From: Anaeramoeba flamelloides
Taxonomy: Eukaryota; Metamonada; Anaeramoebidae
DNA: 64,000 nucleotides
Reading direction: 5' to 3'
Assembly: GCA_027625915.1 (NCBI GenBank)
Contig: JANTQA010000070.1
Location: forward strand, 8,251,001-8,315,000
Shown: one piece after another, positions 46,643 to 56,666 of the stretch
Layout of the letters: each line of letters begins with the position of its first letter
Position numbering within the stretch: position 1 is the stretch's first letter
Made by a program: the position numbers and the translations under genes
Notes under the pieces: model-generated
Database searches by the model: none
Seen by the model: only the letters and a program-made list of their open reading frames with translations
What the model was told of the DNA's origin: nothing

Positions 46643-49600
46643 TATATAAAAACTAACAACCATAAGTAATCTAAAAATTGTTTATTTTATTAGTAATTTT
46701 TTTATTAAATTTATTTTTAATTTATATATTTATTTCTTCCATTTCCTCTTTATTTTTCCATTTTAGCTTCATTTAATCTATAAATCCATTAAATCAATGA
46801 TTTTACTTTATTCTATTAAATTCTGAAAAATCTAAATAAGATTTTCAAAAATTTTATATTATTCATTAAATATTATATTTTATTAATTAAATCTGAATTC
46901 TAGTAAATGTGGTAAGATTTTCGTAAGTGTGGTAGAATGTTGTGAAGTATTATGAAGTATAGGGGAATGTCTAAGGGTTACCAATTTAACACAATTTTCC
47001 GAAAATTAAGAGGATTTTAATCAACCCTTTTGAATGAAAATGAACCTAATAACTAGTTGCCTTTTTTTTTCTAAAAAAAAAAATATTTAAAGTAAATTTC
47101 TGAAAATTTTTTTTTAAACGAAGTGAAAAAAAAAATCCAAACAACTTTTGAAAAAAGTATCGATATTAATTTTATTTTTTGGAAAGTTTTATTTTTTGAA
47201 TCATAAAATATCCAAAATATTTATTTATTTTTGAAACCTAAACTTTTTATTTGAAAAAATAAAAGTAAAGAATTTTAGATCATAACTATAGATAAGAAAG
47301 TGATTAGATCTCTAAAAAGTTTAAGATAGTACTAAGTTAATGTGGAAAGATTTTGAGAAAACACTTGGGTTATTAGGCAAAGTTTGTAAAATTTCTTATC
47401 TTCTTATTTTCAACTCTATTTGAGTAAAATAACAAATATTTTACCAATAAATTTCAATTTTAAAAATGTTAAAGTTATTTTAGAAGAGTTTAACTAATTT
47501 TTTTGTAAGATTTTTATTTTCATAAATCCCAAATGATCCCGCACTCAAGGATTTACGACATTGGAAAATTAATTTGATTCAAGAAACCCAATTATTTGTT
47601 CAATAGACGACAAAGAAAAAAGACCATCAATATTCCTTTAAAGGTTGAAAATTGAATACATCTCTTTCTTTTTTTGAAAACAATGCCTAAATCCAAATAT
47701 TGTTTGTTTTTTTTTTTTTCGTTTTCAAAGAAAAGCAATCTAATTTTTAAAAAAATAAAATTTGATTTGGTCTCTTTTTTTCTTTGAAAAAAGGAGAGCG
47801 AAGAAACCATTTTTAAAAGGTTTTCAATGGAGAAAATGTAAAATTTAACTTCAATGTTTTCATTAACTTCAATTGTGAGAATAAGACACTTTGAATAGCA
47901 AGTTCTCCAAAATATAATTAAAAAATAACAAATTAATTTTTATTAGTTTTTGTTTGTTTGTTGTTTTGATGAGTTAGGCCATCGAGTTTCAAAAATAAAT
48001 AGCAATCTATATTGTTTCATTTGTTTAACAGTCACCTTTTATAATTCCTTGTTTTTGGATAGGCTTCCAGACTCAAAATAATGATATTATTATAGTAATA
48101 AGACGGTATCAATCGTCGTTCTTCGAACTCCTCAATATCATCTTACATAACTTTGAACAATATCATACTTCTCGTTATTCCAGACGAAACTTGAATTATA
48201 ACAAGTTGGTTGAATGTTTCCAAATCAAAACAATAAAGGCAGTTATTAAATTCAATAATTATCCAAGAAATATATTTAGATTATAATCTAGTTTTGAATA
48301 AAATAAACGTTTAAGAACTTTAAGAAATTGACGACATTAAAAAAATTACTTTATCATCCTTTTGGAAAAAAAGTTGATAATCAAAAGTACCCTTTCCATA
48401 TTTTCAAAATAAAACCCATTCATTTTTTATAATAATTAATTATTTCAGTCAAAATACATTAAATTTTTGTTTTCCACTTAATTTTAAAATATAATAGAGT
48501 TTAAGTGTAGGAGTAATATCTAAACTCCATCCCAAAAATTTGTACCCACCTAAGTTCAAAAATAGTTAAAAAAATCTCAATTTGTAATTTTTTTACAAAC
48601 ATAATATTAAACCACATTTGAGTTACTGAGTATCAATGCTTTTAAATGTAATCATATTTATCACAAAAAAAAAGAAAAAAATATAAAATGAAAAAAGAAA
48701 AATTGTTGTATTCTAAAAATGATGAAACGAGTGAAACAAAAAATTTTATTGCAAAATTTGTTGAAATTTCTACCAACAATTGTTGATCGATCAAATTATT
48801 AGATACTATCAACTAATATTTTGTGGGGTTTTCTCTTTACCTGGGCCAAACTTTAACCTTAGATCAATAAATAGAAAATTTTTTTCCTAGATCGAACAAA
48901 ACAAATTATATAATTGGAAAAAAGAAATGAAAATACTCAAAAAAATGATTAAAATATTTTGTAAAATCAAAATTATTTTCAAATTAAATGAAAAGTGTAG
49001 TATTGTTATTCTTTAAATTGCTTTAACTCACAGCATAACTCGGAAAATTTTTTCAAAAAAAAAAATCTCTCAATTTTGTATTTTTGAAATACACTTGCAT
49101 AATAAACATTATTATACATAACAATTTTGAAATAGGATTACAACTTTATTAGATAATAATAGGAATTGAAAAAAAAATGAAATTTTTCAGTAATTTTTAG
49201 TTTCATTTTTAATTTTAAAATCTTTTGAAATTTTTATTTGACTTTGTGGAGAGATTATTTGAATCTATTTTTTTAATAAACTATTTTTCAGTCAAAGGGG
49301 CCCAGTTGTAATGGGTACAATCCACATGTTTATAGTTTGCAGAGATATTAGAAGAAAAATTTTATTTCGGAAATTTTCAAAATTGAAATCATTTTTCTAC
49401 ATTTTTACACATTTTTGTTTTTTTTTTTTCGATTTTTTTTTTTAAAACGTCATTCAGTTGCAAAATTTTTTTTTATTGCAAGATCAATAGTCACTTGGTA
49501 AAAATGTGTTATTCTAAGGTTATTGAAACCATGTAAAGATTGTTGAGAAATCATATTGATTTCTATTGCAATTCTATGAAGATCTTTGATCTTGATATTT

Positions 49601-52298
49601 GTTTAATAAATGTGAAAAATTTTCACTTCATTTTCATTTGCTTTTTCAAATAGAGATCACAAATACCAACAAACTTCGTTTGGGGGCTTGATTTCTAAAA
49701 GAAAAATATGGAAAATGAAGTGAAAAATGTTTCATATTTATTATTCAAATACCAGTAGAAGTTCAAAACGAAAATTGTTGTTTTTCTCAATAGAGCCCTA
49801 AGAATTTGAGTTTTTCAATTTTCAAGAAAATTTATTGATTAATTAGTTTTCTTTCAGACATATATCAACAATTCTTTGATGTGTATTATTCTGTTTATAT
49901 CTTATTTGTTCTTCAAGGGTCAATTATATAAAATAATTGATATTTGAAAAAAACGTTGGGCCCCTTTGACTGAAACAGAGTTTTGTATAAAAAGAATCAT
50001 ATTTTTTCAATTTTAAAATAAAATCAAATATTTCTTTCAAAAGATATTGTTAAATTAATTGAAAACTGATTTTTTTTCTGTTTTTGGAATATTTTTAATC
50101 ATTTTATATTTTTTTACATGTTTGAGTTTTTATGTATATTTTCTTGTTTTGTTCTGCAAATTGTTTTAGCATTTATTTTTTTTTCTTACTTAATGTTCGT
50201 TAAAAAGTCCATTCATTGTAACTTGATTCAATAAAAAAATATCCCAAAAATAGATGTTTTTTTCAAAAATCGGGAATTTTGAAAAAGGGGGTATTCGAAT
50301 CTTAATGAGTTTAATAGCTATCTTTTCTTAATTACATAAAATTATGATAACTTTGAAAAAATAATTTATAAAAGATGTATAGCTGAAATCCAATGTGTAG
50401 TTTTGGCTAACTTTAGTTTTCAGGATTTATTTTTTCCTTTTAGTGTTGTGTCCAAATTTTTGGAATTTAATTTATTATTTCTTTAGAAATTAATGAATAT
50501 TAAAAAAAAAATTCTTTAATAGTGTTTCTATTATTTCTGTGATTTCTGTAATTTCATTGTTGCTTTCAATTGAAAATTAGATCTCATTATTTGTCAATAT
50601 TTCAATTTGTTTTCTTACAATTTTCAACTTGATATTGACTATTCTTCAAGTTTTTGTATCATAACAATCTCAATTTTATTTTAAATAATCCAAATTTCAA
50701 GAAAAAAAAAAAATTGATATTAATTTCTTTGATTTATTCTTTGCTCTTTGAACTTGTAATTTTTCAATTTTTGAGTTTATATATATATTCCCGGTTGTTT
50801 TCTCTTTTTCTCTTTTTTCAGGTTTAGGTTTTTTCCAAGAATTTGTCATTCTGGAAAAAAAGTTAAACACCAAAAAAAGTTCAACAAATTTTTAATTGGA
50901 AATGGTAATAGAACCTGGAAATCGAAAAGTAAAATAAAAGAAAAAATCAATGATTAAACACAGAATGGTGGATAAACCACAATAACAGCTTTTATAATAT
51001 TATGTTTAAATAAGGACTTTTCTTTGATTGCTCTCTTATAAACAATATGTTGAAAAATTTGACTATTTTTTTGATCTCCAAAATAACTTTATCGGATTTC
51101 GATAAAGGAGTAAATATAAATTGTGTTTGTTAATTTGGTTGACAATAATATAGCGAATTATTATTTGAAATTAATTTGTTTCTTCTTTTTAATTGATTTT
51201 ACTTTTCGTTTTCAGGTTCTATTACGGTTTCCAATTAAAAATTTGTAGAAACTTTTTTTTTTTTCCTTGTTTCCCTTTTTTTACCAACTGGTAAATTCAA
51301 AAAAAGAGAAGTAAGGTGCATTGTGTGAACCAATTTGAATTTTTTGTGGTTGCTCCACTAAGTGGTTTTTTTTAAATTCTTTTTTGGAATACACAGTAAA
51401 AATTTTGTTTATTCAGCTTAATTAAGTGACTTTTCTTGTTTTTTTTGTTTGAGATTTTTCGTTTAAAAAAATCCTGTTTGATTGATTTTGATTTGAAATT
51501 TTGAATAAAAATCCATCTTATTATAAATTGGATCTTTTTGGGTTGTGAATTGGAGTAATAAAAAATAAATTTATAAAAAAAAAATTAAAGCACATACTTC
51601 GTCCCATCTTTTTTTCAATTGAACAGAAACAATACGAGCAAAATAGCCTGCATAAACAGAATTGATTGGTTTTTCTTGATCAAGAAAGGCAAAAATCGTG
51701 TCCATGTATGATTCACTAATTGAAATTTCTTCAACTATACCAAAAATTTCACAGCCAATTACTTCGCTTGAAAGAAATGGATACTTGATACAAATTTTGT
51801 TATCGGTAACATTTGAAGATGGAGGAACTAATAAATAATTTAGAATTTGCTTGATGGTTTCTTCTTTTGTCAAACTTTTAAGAAACATTAAGAAATTAAG
51901 TGAAACCCAGGTTTGTATTACAAAAAATTATCAAACCGATCAAATAAAAAAACAATTAGGAAAAGAAAAAAAAAAGAAAAAAAAAAAAAAGAACAAATGA
52001 TGATATTTGAAATTCTTTTTTCTTCTGCAAGATCGTTGATTAATTATTACAAAGGAAAGGTACTTACAACTCGATTAAAACTTGGTTTAAATATTTGCAT
52101 TCTTGGAGAAATTCATCTTGTTCGAAAAGATCTTGGAGTGTAAACTCGGATTCCAATAATTTTTGGATTGGTGAGAAAAATATTGAATCCTATTATTCGG
52201 AGCAATAGAAAACAAAATAAGGAAGAATTAAATTTTAATTTCATTTGGAAGGTTTTTAAATCAAAAGGAATAATTACAGGATCTTCAAAAAACGTCAT
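40950..52298 (-). CDS. SAPS-domain regulatory subunit of protein phosphatase 6
   Basis: Nine exons: 52278-52298, 52068-52189, 51598-51874, 45382-45516, 45202-45267, 42581-42712, 42307-42456, 42038-42184 and 40950-41855, giving 651 residues. All junctions are phase 0 except exon 2/3 (phase 2). The order follows human PPP6R throughout: ESEFTLQDLFEQDEFLQECK (human TLKELMDEEDVLQECK), IKYPFLSSEVI (RYKYPNISCELL), IFAFLDQEKPINSVYAGYFA (SFLLNDSPLNPLLASFFS), LESSAITDLLI, and IFFQYKWNNFLHN (FFKYTWNNFLHT). Near residue 455, EGWDLYVNSFL closes the SAPS region. The last ~170 residues are an acidic Asn/Asp/Phe tail (DDFNDFGSF), as in fungal SAP proteins. It should hold PP6/Sit4 and direct its targets. Introns 3 and 5 are 6.1 and 2.5 kb. 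The seven-codon first exon is the least certain part. Confidence 0.93.
41911..41942. repeat. (AT)n microsatellite
   Basis: About 16 AT dinucleotides in intron 8 of the PP6 subunit gene, close to the exon 9 acceptor. Confidence 0.9.
43368..43545. mobile_element. 178 bp inverted-repeat element, copy 2
   Basis: Reverse complement of 23231-23407 along its full length. The ends are TAAAGTACTAGCCTCTATTA and, inverted, TAAGGGGATAATCTCTATTA. Confidence 0.85.
44408..44947 (+). mobile_element. Family A element, copy 3 (short form)
   Basis: The left end GAACTATTTTCCAGCAAAAG and the right end TTTTGACAGAAATAAAGTTT are decayed family A termini. It aligns with 49277-49987 (GGAAATTTTCAAAATTGAAA, CAATAGTC and flanks) but lacks about 150 bp at the centre. 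The ORF at 44408-44647 is a chance reading. Confidence 0.75.
46114..46490. repeat. Composite array-hairpin element, copy 2
   Basis: Seven 10-bp units occupy 46114-46183, among them GTGCATTAGA, GTGCCGTAGA and GTGTTGTGAA, ending GTGCCTAGGT as in copy 1. A perfect 27 bp stem pairs 46272-46298 with 46321-46347 (core ACTTTTTGAAATAAAC). The outer arms repeat the TCTAGGTTTTTTTGAG and CTCAAAAAAACCTA units. Confidence 0.85.
46612..46638. repeat. (AT)n microsatellite
   Basis: About 13 AT dinucleotides inside intron 3 of the PP6 subunit gene. Confidence 0.9.
46919..46976. repeat. 10-bp array without hairpin
   Basis: Period-10 units GTGTGGTAGA, ATGTTGTGAA, GTATTATGAA, GTATAGGGGA and a further partial unit continue the array pattern of the composite elements, but no long stem follows. 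Confidence 0.65.
49277..49987 (+). mobile_element. Family A element, copy 2 (711 bp, best-preserved ends)
   Basis: The left end is TAAACTATTTTTCAGTCAAA then GGGGCCCA. The right end, inverted, is ACTCTGTTTCAGTCAAAGGG then GCCCAA. TA flanks both sides. An inner segment, 49610-49740, is itself bounded by TTTTCACTTCATTTTC and its inverse and is absent from copy 3, suggesting a nested insertion. No transposase frame is visible. Confidence 0.85.
50868..51280. repeat. Inverted repeat with ~70 bp arms
   Basis: CAAATTTTTAATTGGAAA, TAATAGAACCTG and CGAAAAGTAAAAT at 50885-50940 are mirrored at 51197-51255. Weaker pairing continues outside. The spacer of about 250 bp is non-coding. It ends about 290 bp from exon 3 of the PP6 subunit gene. 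Confidence 0.8.
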
Positions 52299-53029
52299 GT
52301 GTGTTATCTAAAAAAAGAAATAAAGTTAAAAAAATGATTGAAAATGGTTCAAAACACAACGAAAATAGCAAATTTATTTTTGTTTTTTTAACACATTTAC
52401 AAATTATATTTCAAAACAAAAATTCCCCGGTTTGTTTTTTATTTGAAATTTTTAAAATATAGTTATTTCAGCAACTAGTAGTCTAAAAAAATTTTCTCGT
52501 AAATATAATGGAAAATTCATAAAAATTTTATAGAATCTTTAAATTGAAAAAAAAGAAATAAAAATCTGAGAACTACAATATCAAACTTACTTTTAAACCT
52601 ATTTTCCGAAATGAATTTTTGTTTTTAAAAGTTTGATCCATTTTTACCATTTTTGAAAAGTTTCAAAATTCAATATATTCTATAAATTAATTCAAATATA
52701 TTTTCTGTTTTATTTAAAAAAAAATAATTTTCTTTTGAAAGAAGAAAAAAAAGTTATTATTTTCAAAGCGAATTGTATCGAAAATACCTTTTAAAAATAA
52801 AACTACTAAGTTATCAAATAACCCAGTTGAAAAAAATCAACTTGATTTCCAAAAAAATTACTATAATTATTTTAAACTTGAAAAAACTACAATTTTTTTG
52901 ATTCAAAGAACAGTCCAAATAAATTTTTTCTTTTTATTGAATGAAAAATACCAGAAATAAAAACCAAACTATCAAATTAAAAATTCTCGCAAAATAATTT
53001 TTTCAAAACCTGGAAAATTTAATTTATAA

Positions 53030-53640
53030 TCTAAAGTAATACTTTTTAATTTGATTATTTATTAATTAATAATTAATAACCCAATTTTTATTTTTTCAGT
53101 GGGTTATTAATAATACAAAGATTAGATGTATCAATATACTTTACAATTATTATCCAATTTCTTCAAATTTTTCTAACAAATAAAACAAGTTCCAATGCAT
53201 ATTTCTAATAATAAAAAATTTAATAGACATTATCAAATAACTGATTTTAAAAATAATTGTTCCTTGTTTATACTCTGAATATTTCGAAAGGGGTATTATC
53301 TAATCTGGTGGTTTCAAGAAATTTCATAAATATAAGTGAATAAAAATAGAAGATCAATTTTTTTCAGATCTACAATGATTCAATATTTGATTTATTTTTC
53401 TTGTATTCTTAAAATAAGATTAAAAGTATAAGGTTATTTGTTCCTAATAACTCTTAGAAATTACTCAAAGTGAGATTTCTTCAAAATAATTTTTTTTTTT
53501 GCAAATTTTTCTAATTTAATCCAAAATTCTATCAAAAAGAATTAGATTTTTTGACTAAACTATAATTGGGGAAAATAAGTTCTTTTAAATATGATAATTC
53601 ATTTCTCTAAAGCTGATAAAAGGTGTTAATTTCTTATAAT
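53030..53640 (-). repeat. Dispersed repeat D, copy 2
   Basis: Reverse complement of 33590-34270. GATTCAATATTTGATTTATT and AAATAAGATTAAAAGTAT are the clearest shared blocks. Confidence 0.65.
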
Positions 53641-53696
53641 AAGTTGAATTGTTTTTTTTTTTTTTTGGATTTGATAATCAAATCTATTGAGTAATA

Positions 53697-55310
53697 GTAT
53701 ATTATTATTATTGAAACAAAAAAATGAGAGAGAAAAAAATAAGATCTAGGGACATTTTCTTCTTGAGAGAAATGAAAATAATAAATCTGTAGATTTGTCA
53801 AAATGAAAAAAAATATCAGAATTTTTAAAAGTTAATGAGAATTCAAACCAAGGTTATATTTTTTTTATGATCTAGGATATCAAATTTAGATTTTTTTAAT
53901 GAAAATTTGATCAGGGTTCTTCAAGTAGAACGGCTAAAAGAGTTTAACTTTTGATTTGGAATAGAACTGAAAAATAAGGATTTTTCAATTATTTTTGTTA
54001 TTATAACATTTTAAATGCTTTTTTAAAAGTAGATGTTAAATGTGGTTAGAAATTTGAATTATTGTTTAAAAGTTGAGTAAATTGACCCTTCATCCGGAAA
54101 TCTAATTCAATTTTTTTATTCGAATTTACATTTTTCAATAAGAGTTTCAACTAAAAATTGATATATTTACAAATTAATGATTTTTCTCTTCCTTTATCTG
54201 AAGAAGAATGTTGACTTTTTTTAAACAAGTACTCACTAGAAAAATTTTCATTAAATATTAAGGGTCTAGTCATTTACCGTGAAAATGCACCATACTCAAG
54301 AGATAACTTGAGACCAAAAAGGGTATTCTGAAATAGCCCTTCTTTTGATTGACAAAATTCAAATAACAAAAAAAAAATTTCATTGGATCATCTTTGACAA
54401 AAAATTCAACGAATAAAAATATGATGAACATGAGTTCTCAATTTCAAAAAATCAAAATGTAAAAAAAAAAGTCATCTTTTCTCATTTTCTTTTTCAAAAG
54501 AGGTTAAATTTCTTGAATTTAAAACAAATTACTTTCTTGAATTTTGCAATTAATTTTATTCCATTTAGTCTGATATGTGGTTATTTTAAACCCCTCTAAA
54601 TTTGACCAAGTAAGGATTTTGTAATATTTTTGAAATAAATTTAACTCATTTAAAAAATGAAAAAAAAGAAAATAAAAATCACCAAGATCTCAAAAAGCGC
54701 TAAAGAATGACACTTCAAAACGGACATAGTTGTTTTCAAAATTGTATATTCTAACCATTCTAATTGGAAATTGAGTGTCTCTCTTTGGCGCTTTTTTCTA
54801 AAAATGTCCTCATCTTTAGTTGTTGATTTTTGGAGATCGATTGTACGTAATAGGTTGGTTGGTTTTTGATTGATTGAAGGTCCTCAAAAAAATTACTAAA
54901 AAGTTTTTTTCCATTTCAGAATAAAAAATTTCACCGTAATGACTCGAACCTTAAGGAACATTTTCCAAAATGATATTTTATCAGTTATGGGTTCCCATAC
55001 TAATATACCTTTTTACCCATTTTTACTATTCTTTAAAAATAACAATAAAGTATTTGATGATAAGGTAATCCACTTGAAGAATCTTGATGAAATTGTAAAA
55101 TTCAAAAATCAAAATTTGAGGTCCTAGGTCATAAAAAAAATATAGTCTTGGTTTGAATTTCTATTAACTTTTAAAAATTCTGGTAATTTTTTTCTTTTTG
55201 ACAAATCTACAGATTTATTATTTTCATTTCTCTCGAGAAGAAATTGTTCCAACTCTTTTTTTTTCTACAATTCTACTTTTTTTAATTTAACATTATTATT
55301 AGCTTTTTAA
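53697..55310. mobile_element. 1.6 kb element with ~200 bp inverted ends
   Basis: Arms at about 53697-53950 and 55060-55310 pair through GAGAGAAATGAAAATAATAA, ATCTGTAGATTTGTCAAAA, TTTTTAAAAGTTAAT and TTCAAACCAAG. The inside includes coding-like fragments on the plus strand (LVIYRENAPYSRDNLRPKRV near 54275-54340; IFQNDILSVMGSHTNIPFYP in 54939-55127). These could be remnants of a transposase, but no family is recognised. The element looks decayed. Confidence 0.7.
54690..54800. repeat. Short palindromic unit
   Basis: AAAAAGCGCTAAAGAATGAC at 54693 is mirrored by GTCTCTCTTTGGCGCTTTTT near 54777. The spacer is about 60 bp. It lies inside the 53697-55310 element. Confidence 0.6.
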
Positions 55311-55724
55311 ATTCACAGAAGAGTGTACTTTTTTGATCAATTGTAAAGTTGGGTGTTTTGTCTTGAAATTTAAAAAATTCAAGTTTTAAATATTATGACA
55401 AGATAGTGACTTTTATTGTTATCTGAATTTAAAAAGAAAAAAGGAATTAAAAGGATATTCAATCACGTTTCATCAAGAATGGTTTTGTTAGAATAATTGT
55501 TTGTTACCTTGAGTTTTTGAAATATTTTGGAATGATCCAAAACAAAAAAAATTATATGAATCTAAAGACAATGAAAATTGCAATTTTCATTGGTTTTCTT
55601 TATGTGTGTTCAAATCTGGTTCTTAGAATCTTTGTTAAATGAATAATTAATCAATAATTTTTTGAAATTAAAATCTAAAGATCTTTTTCTCAAATCATTT
55701 TTTATATTTAATTGATTTTTTGTT

Positions 55725-56666
55725 ATGGATAGCCTAAACACAATTCTAAGCTTTTGTAAAACCACTGTCAGAGAAAACAAATTTGAACATGATCTTTTAG
55801 TTCTTTTTCTCCATAATTTTTTCACAAGTGAAATTGGGATGGAGCTTATTCGTGTTGGAGAAAATGGTGACCCTGATGATTTCTTAAATCTTTGGAACAA
55901 ATACCCTGACACTTATTCATTTCTTTATAGACTCGAAGAAGAAACAGAAACAGAAACAGAAAAAGAAACAAAAAAAAAAGAAAATCAAGATGAAAAAGAA
56001 TCAAAAAATATCCTCATAAAATGTTTGATCATGGAAAAGACATTGATTGTTCACTTCCGTTCAATATCTGGAAAGTTAAACACACTTGAAATACCTTCAA
56101 AAGACTTTGTAAAAGCAATTGACAATAAAAAATTAAATGCCAAAACCAGTTACCGCAGGTTAGATTTTCTTCGTATGATCATCACAACGGGTCTTTATGT
56201 CAAGACAAAAGAGATGAAAAAAAAGGAAATGGAAAAACGAATACAAGAAGAGCAAGAAAAGCAAAGACGAATTGAACAGCAAAAGAAATTTGAAGAGGAA
56301 AGAAGAAAAAGGATCGAGCAACAAAAGAAGCGTGATCCTCTTCGGGTGAATCGTCCAAATTTTGATCCATTCCGTTCCCGACAGCCCTATGGAATTGGGA
56401 GTGAAGATTTGAACCCATTTGGAGGAATGGGTGGTATTGGTGGATTTGGTGGTGGATCAGGATCAGGAGGTAGTTATTTTGGACCAAATCATCCGACTTT
56501 TACAGGTGGTGGTAGTAACACTAACACAGACATTTACGGGCTTCCAAAAATGGGCAAAAAGCCTAAAATCAAGTTTGATCCTTTTGGCCCTTTTAATAAA
56601 AATGGAAAAATTAATCCAGACCATCTTAAAAGGCCAGACAGCGACGATGATGACAATTTCTTATAA
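55725..56666 (+). CDS. PSMF1: Proteasome regulator PI31
   Basis: Single exon of 313 residues. The N-terminal ~160 residues match the PI31 FP domain: an initial helix (LNTILSFCKTTVRENKFEHD), then YSFLYRLE, KCLIMEKTLIVHFRSISGK and SKDFVKAIDNKKL, with an acidic/Lys insert after about residue 68 (ETETETEKETKKKE). Residues about 170-215 form a basic Arg/Lys/Glu/Gln coiled coil not found in the human protein. The C-terminal part has the family DPF motifs: DPLRVNRPNFDPFRS, GSEDLNPFGG, KFDPFGPF and NPDHLKRP, ending DDDDNFL, against human NPDHLPPPGYDDMYL. PI31 binds the 20S core and, in animals and yeast, promotes proteasome transport or assembly. The terminal Tyr of the human tail is Phe here. Confidence 0.93.
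   Translation: MDSLNTILSFCKTTVRENKFEHDLLVLFLHNFFTSEIGMELIRVGENGDPDDFLNLWNKYPDTYSFLYRLEEETETETEKETKKKENQDEKESKNILIKCLIMEKTLIVHFRSISGKLNTLEIPSKDFVKAIDNKKLNAKTSYRRLDFLRMIITTGLYVKTKEMKKKEMEKRIQEEQEKQRRIEQQKKFEEERRKRIEQQKKRDPLRVNRPNFDPFRSRQPYGIGSEDLNPFGGMGGIGGFGGGSGSGGSYFGPNHPTFTGGGSNTNTDIYGLPKMGKKPKIKFDPFGPFNKNGKINPDHLKRPDSDDDDNFL

Larger units (their letters stand above)
45517..51597 (-). other. 6.1 kb third intron of the PP6 subunit gene
   Basis: Bounded by GTATGT after KKRWDE and TTCTTAG-type sequence before TWKYIEEN. Contains two array repeats, one with a hairpin (46114-46490 and 46919-46976), family A copy 2 and the inverted repeat 50868-51280. About 47000-49270 shows no coding signal apart from isolated ORFs such as 47592-47810. 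Confidence 0.8.
52299..55724. other. Intergenic region between divergent PP6 subunit and PI31 genes
   Basis: Holds dispersed repeat D copy 2 (53030-53640) and the long inverted-repeat element 53697-55310. The stretch 52300-53030 shows only AT-rich DNA. Promoters of both flanking genes are expected at the two ends but no motif stands out. Confidence 0.55.

Noticed and set aside
47592-47810. 72-codon minus-strand ORF in PP6 subunit intron 3
   Set aside because: Lys/Phe-rich chance frame with no link to the SAPS protein, whose exons join without it.
54935-54955. GGTTCGAGTC on the minus strand, like a tRNA T-loop
   Set aside because: Flanks do not pair and no upstream D or anticodon arm is present.
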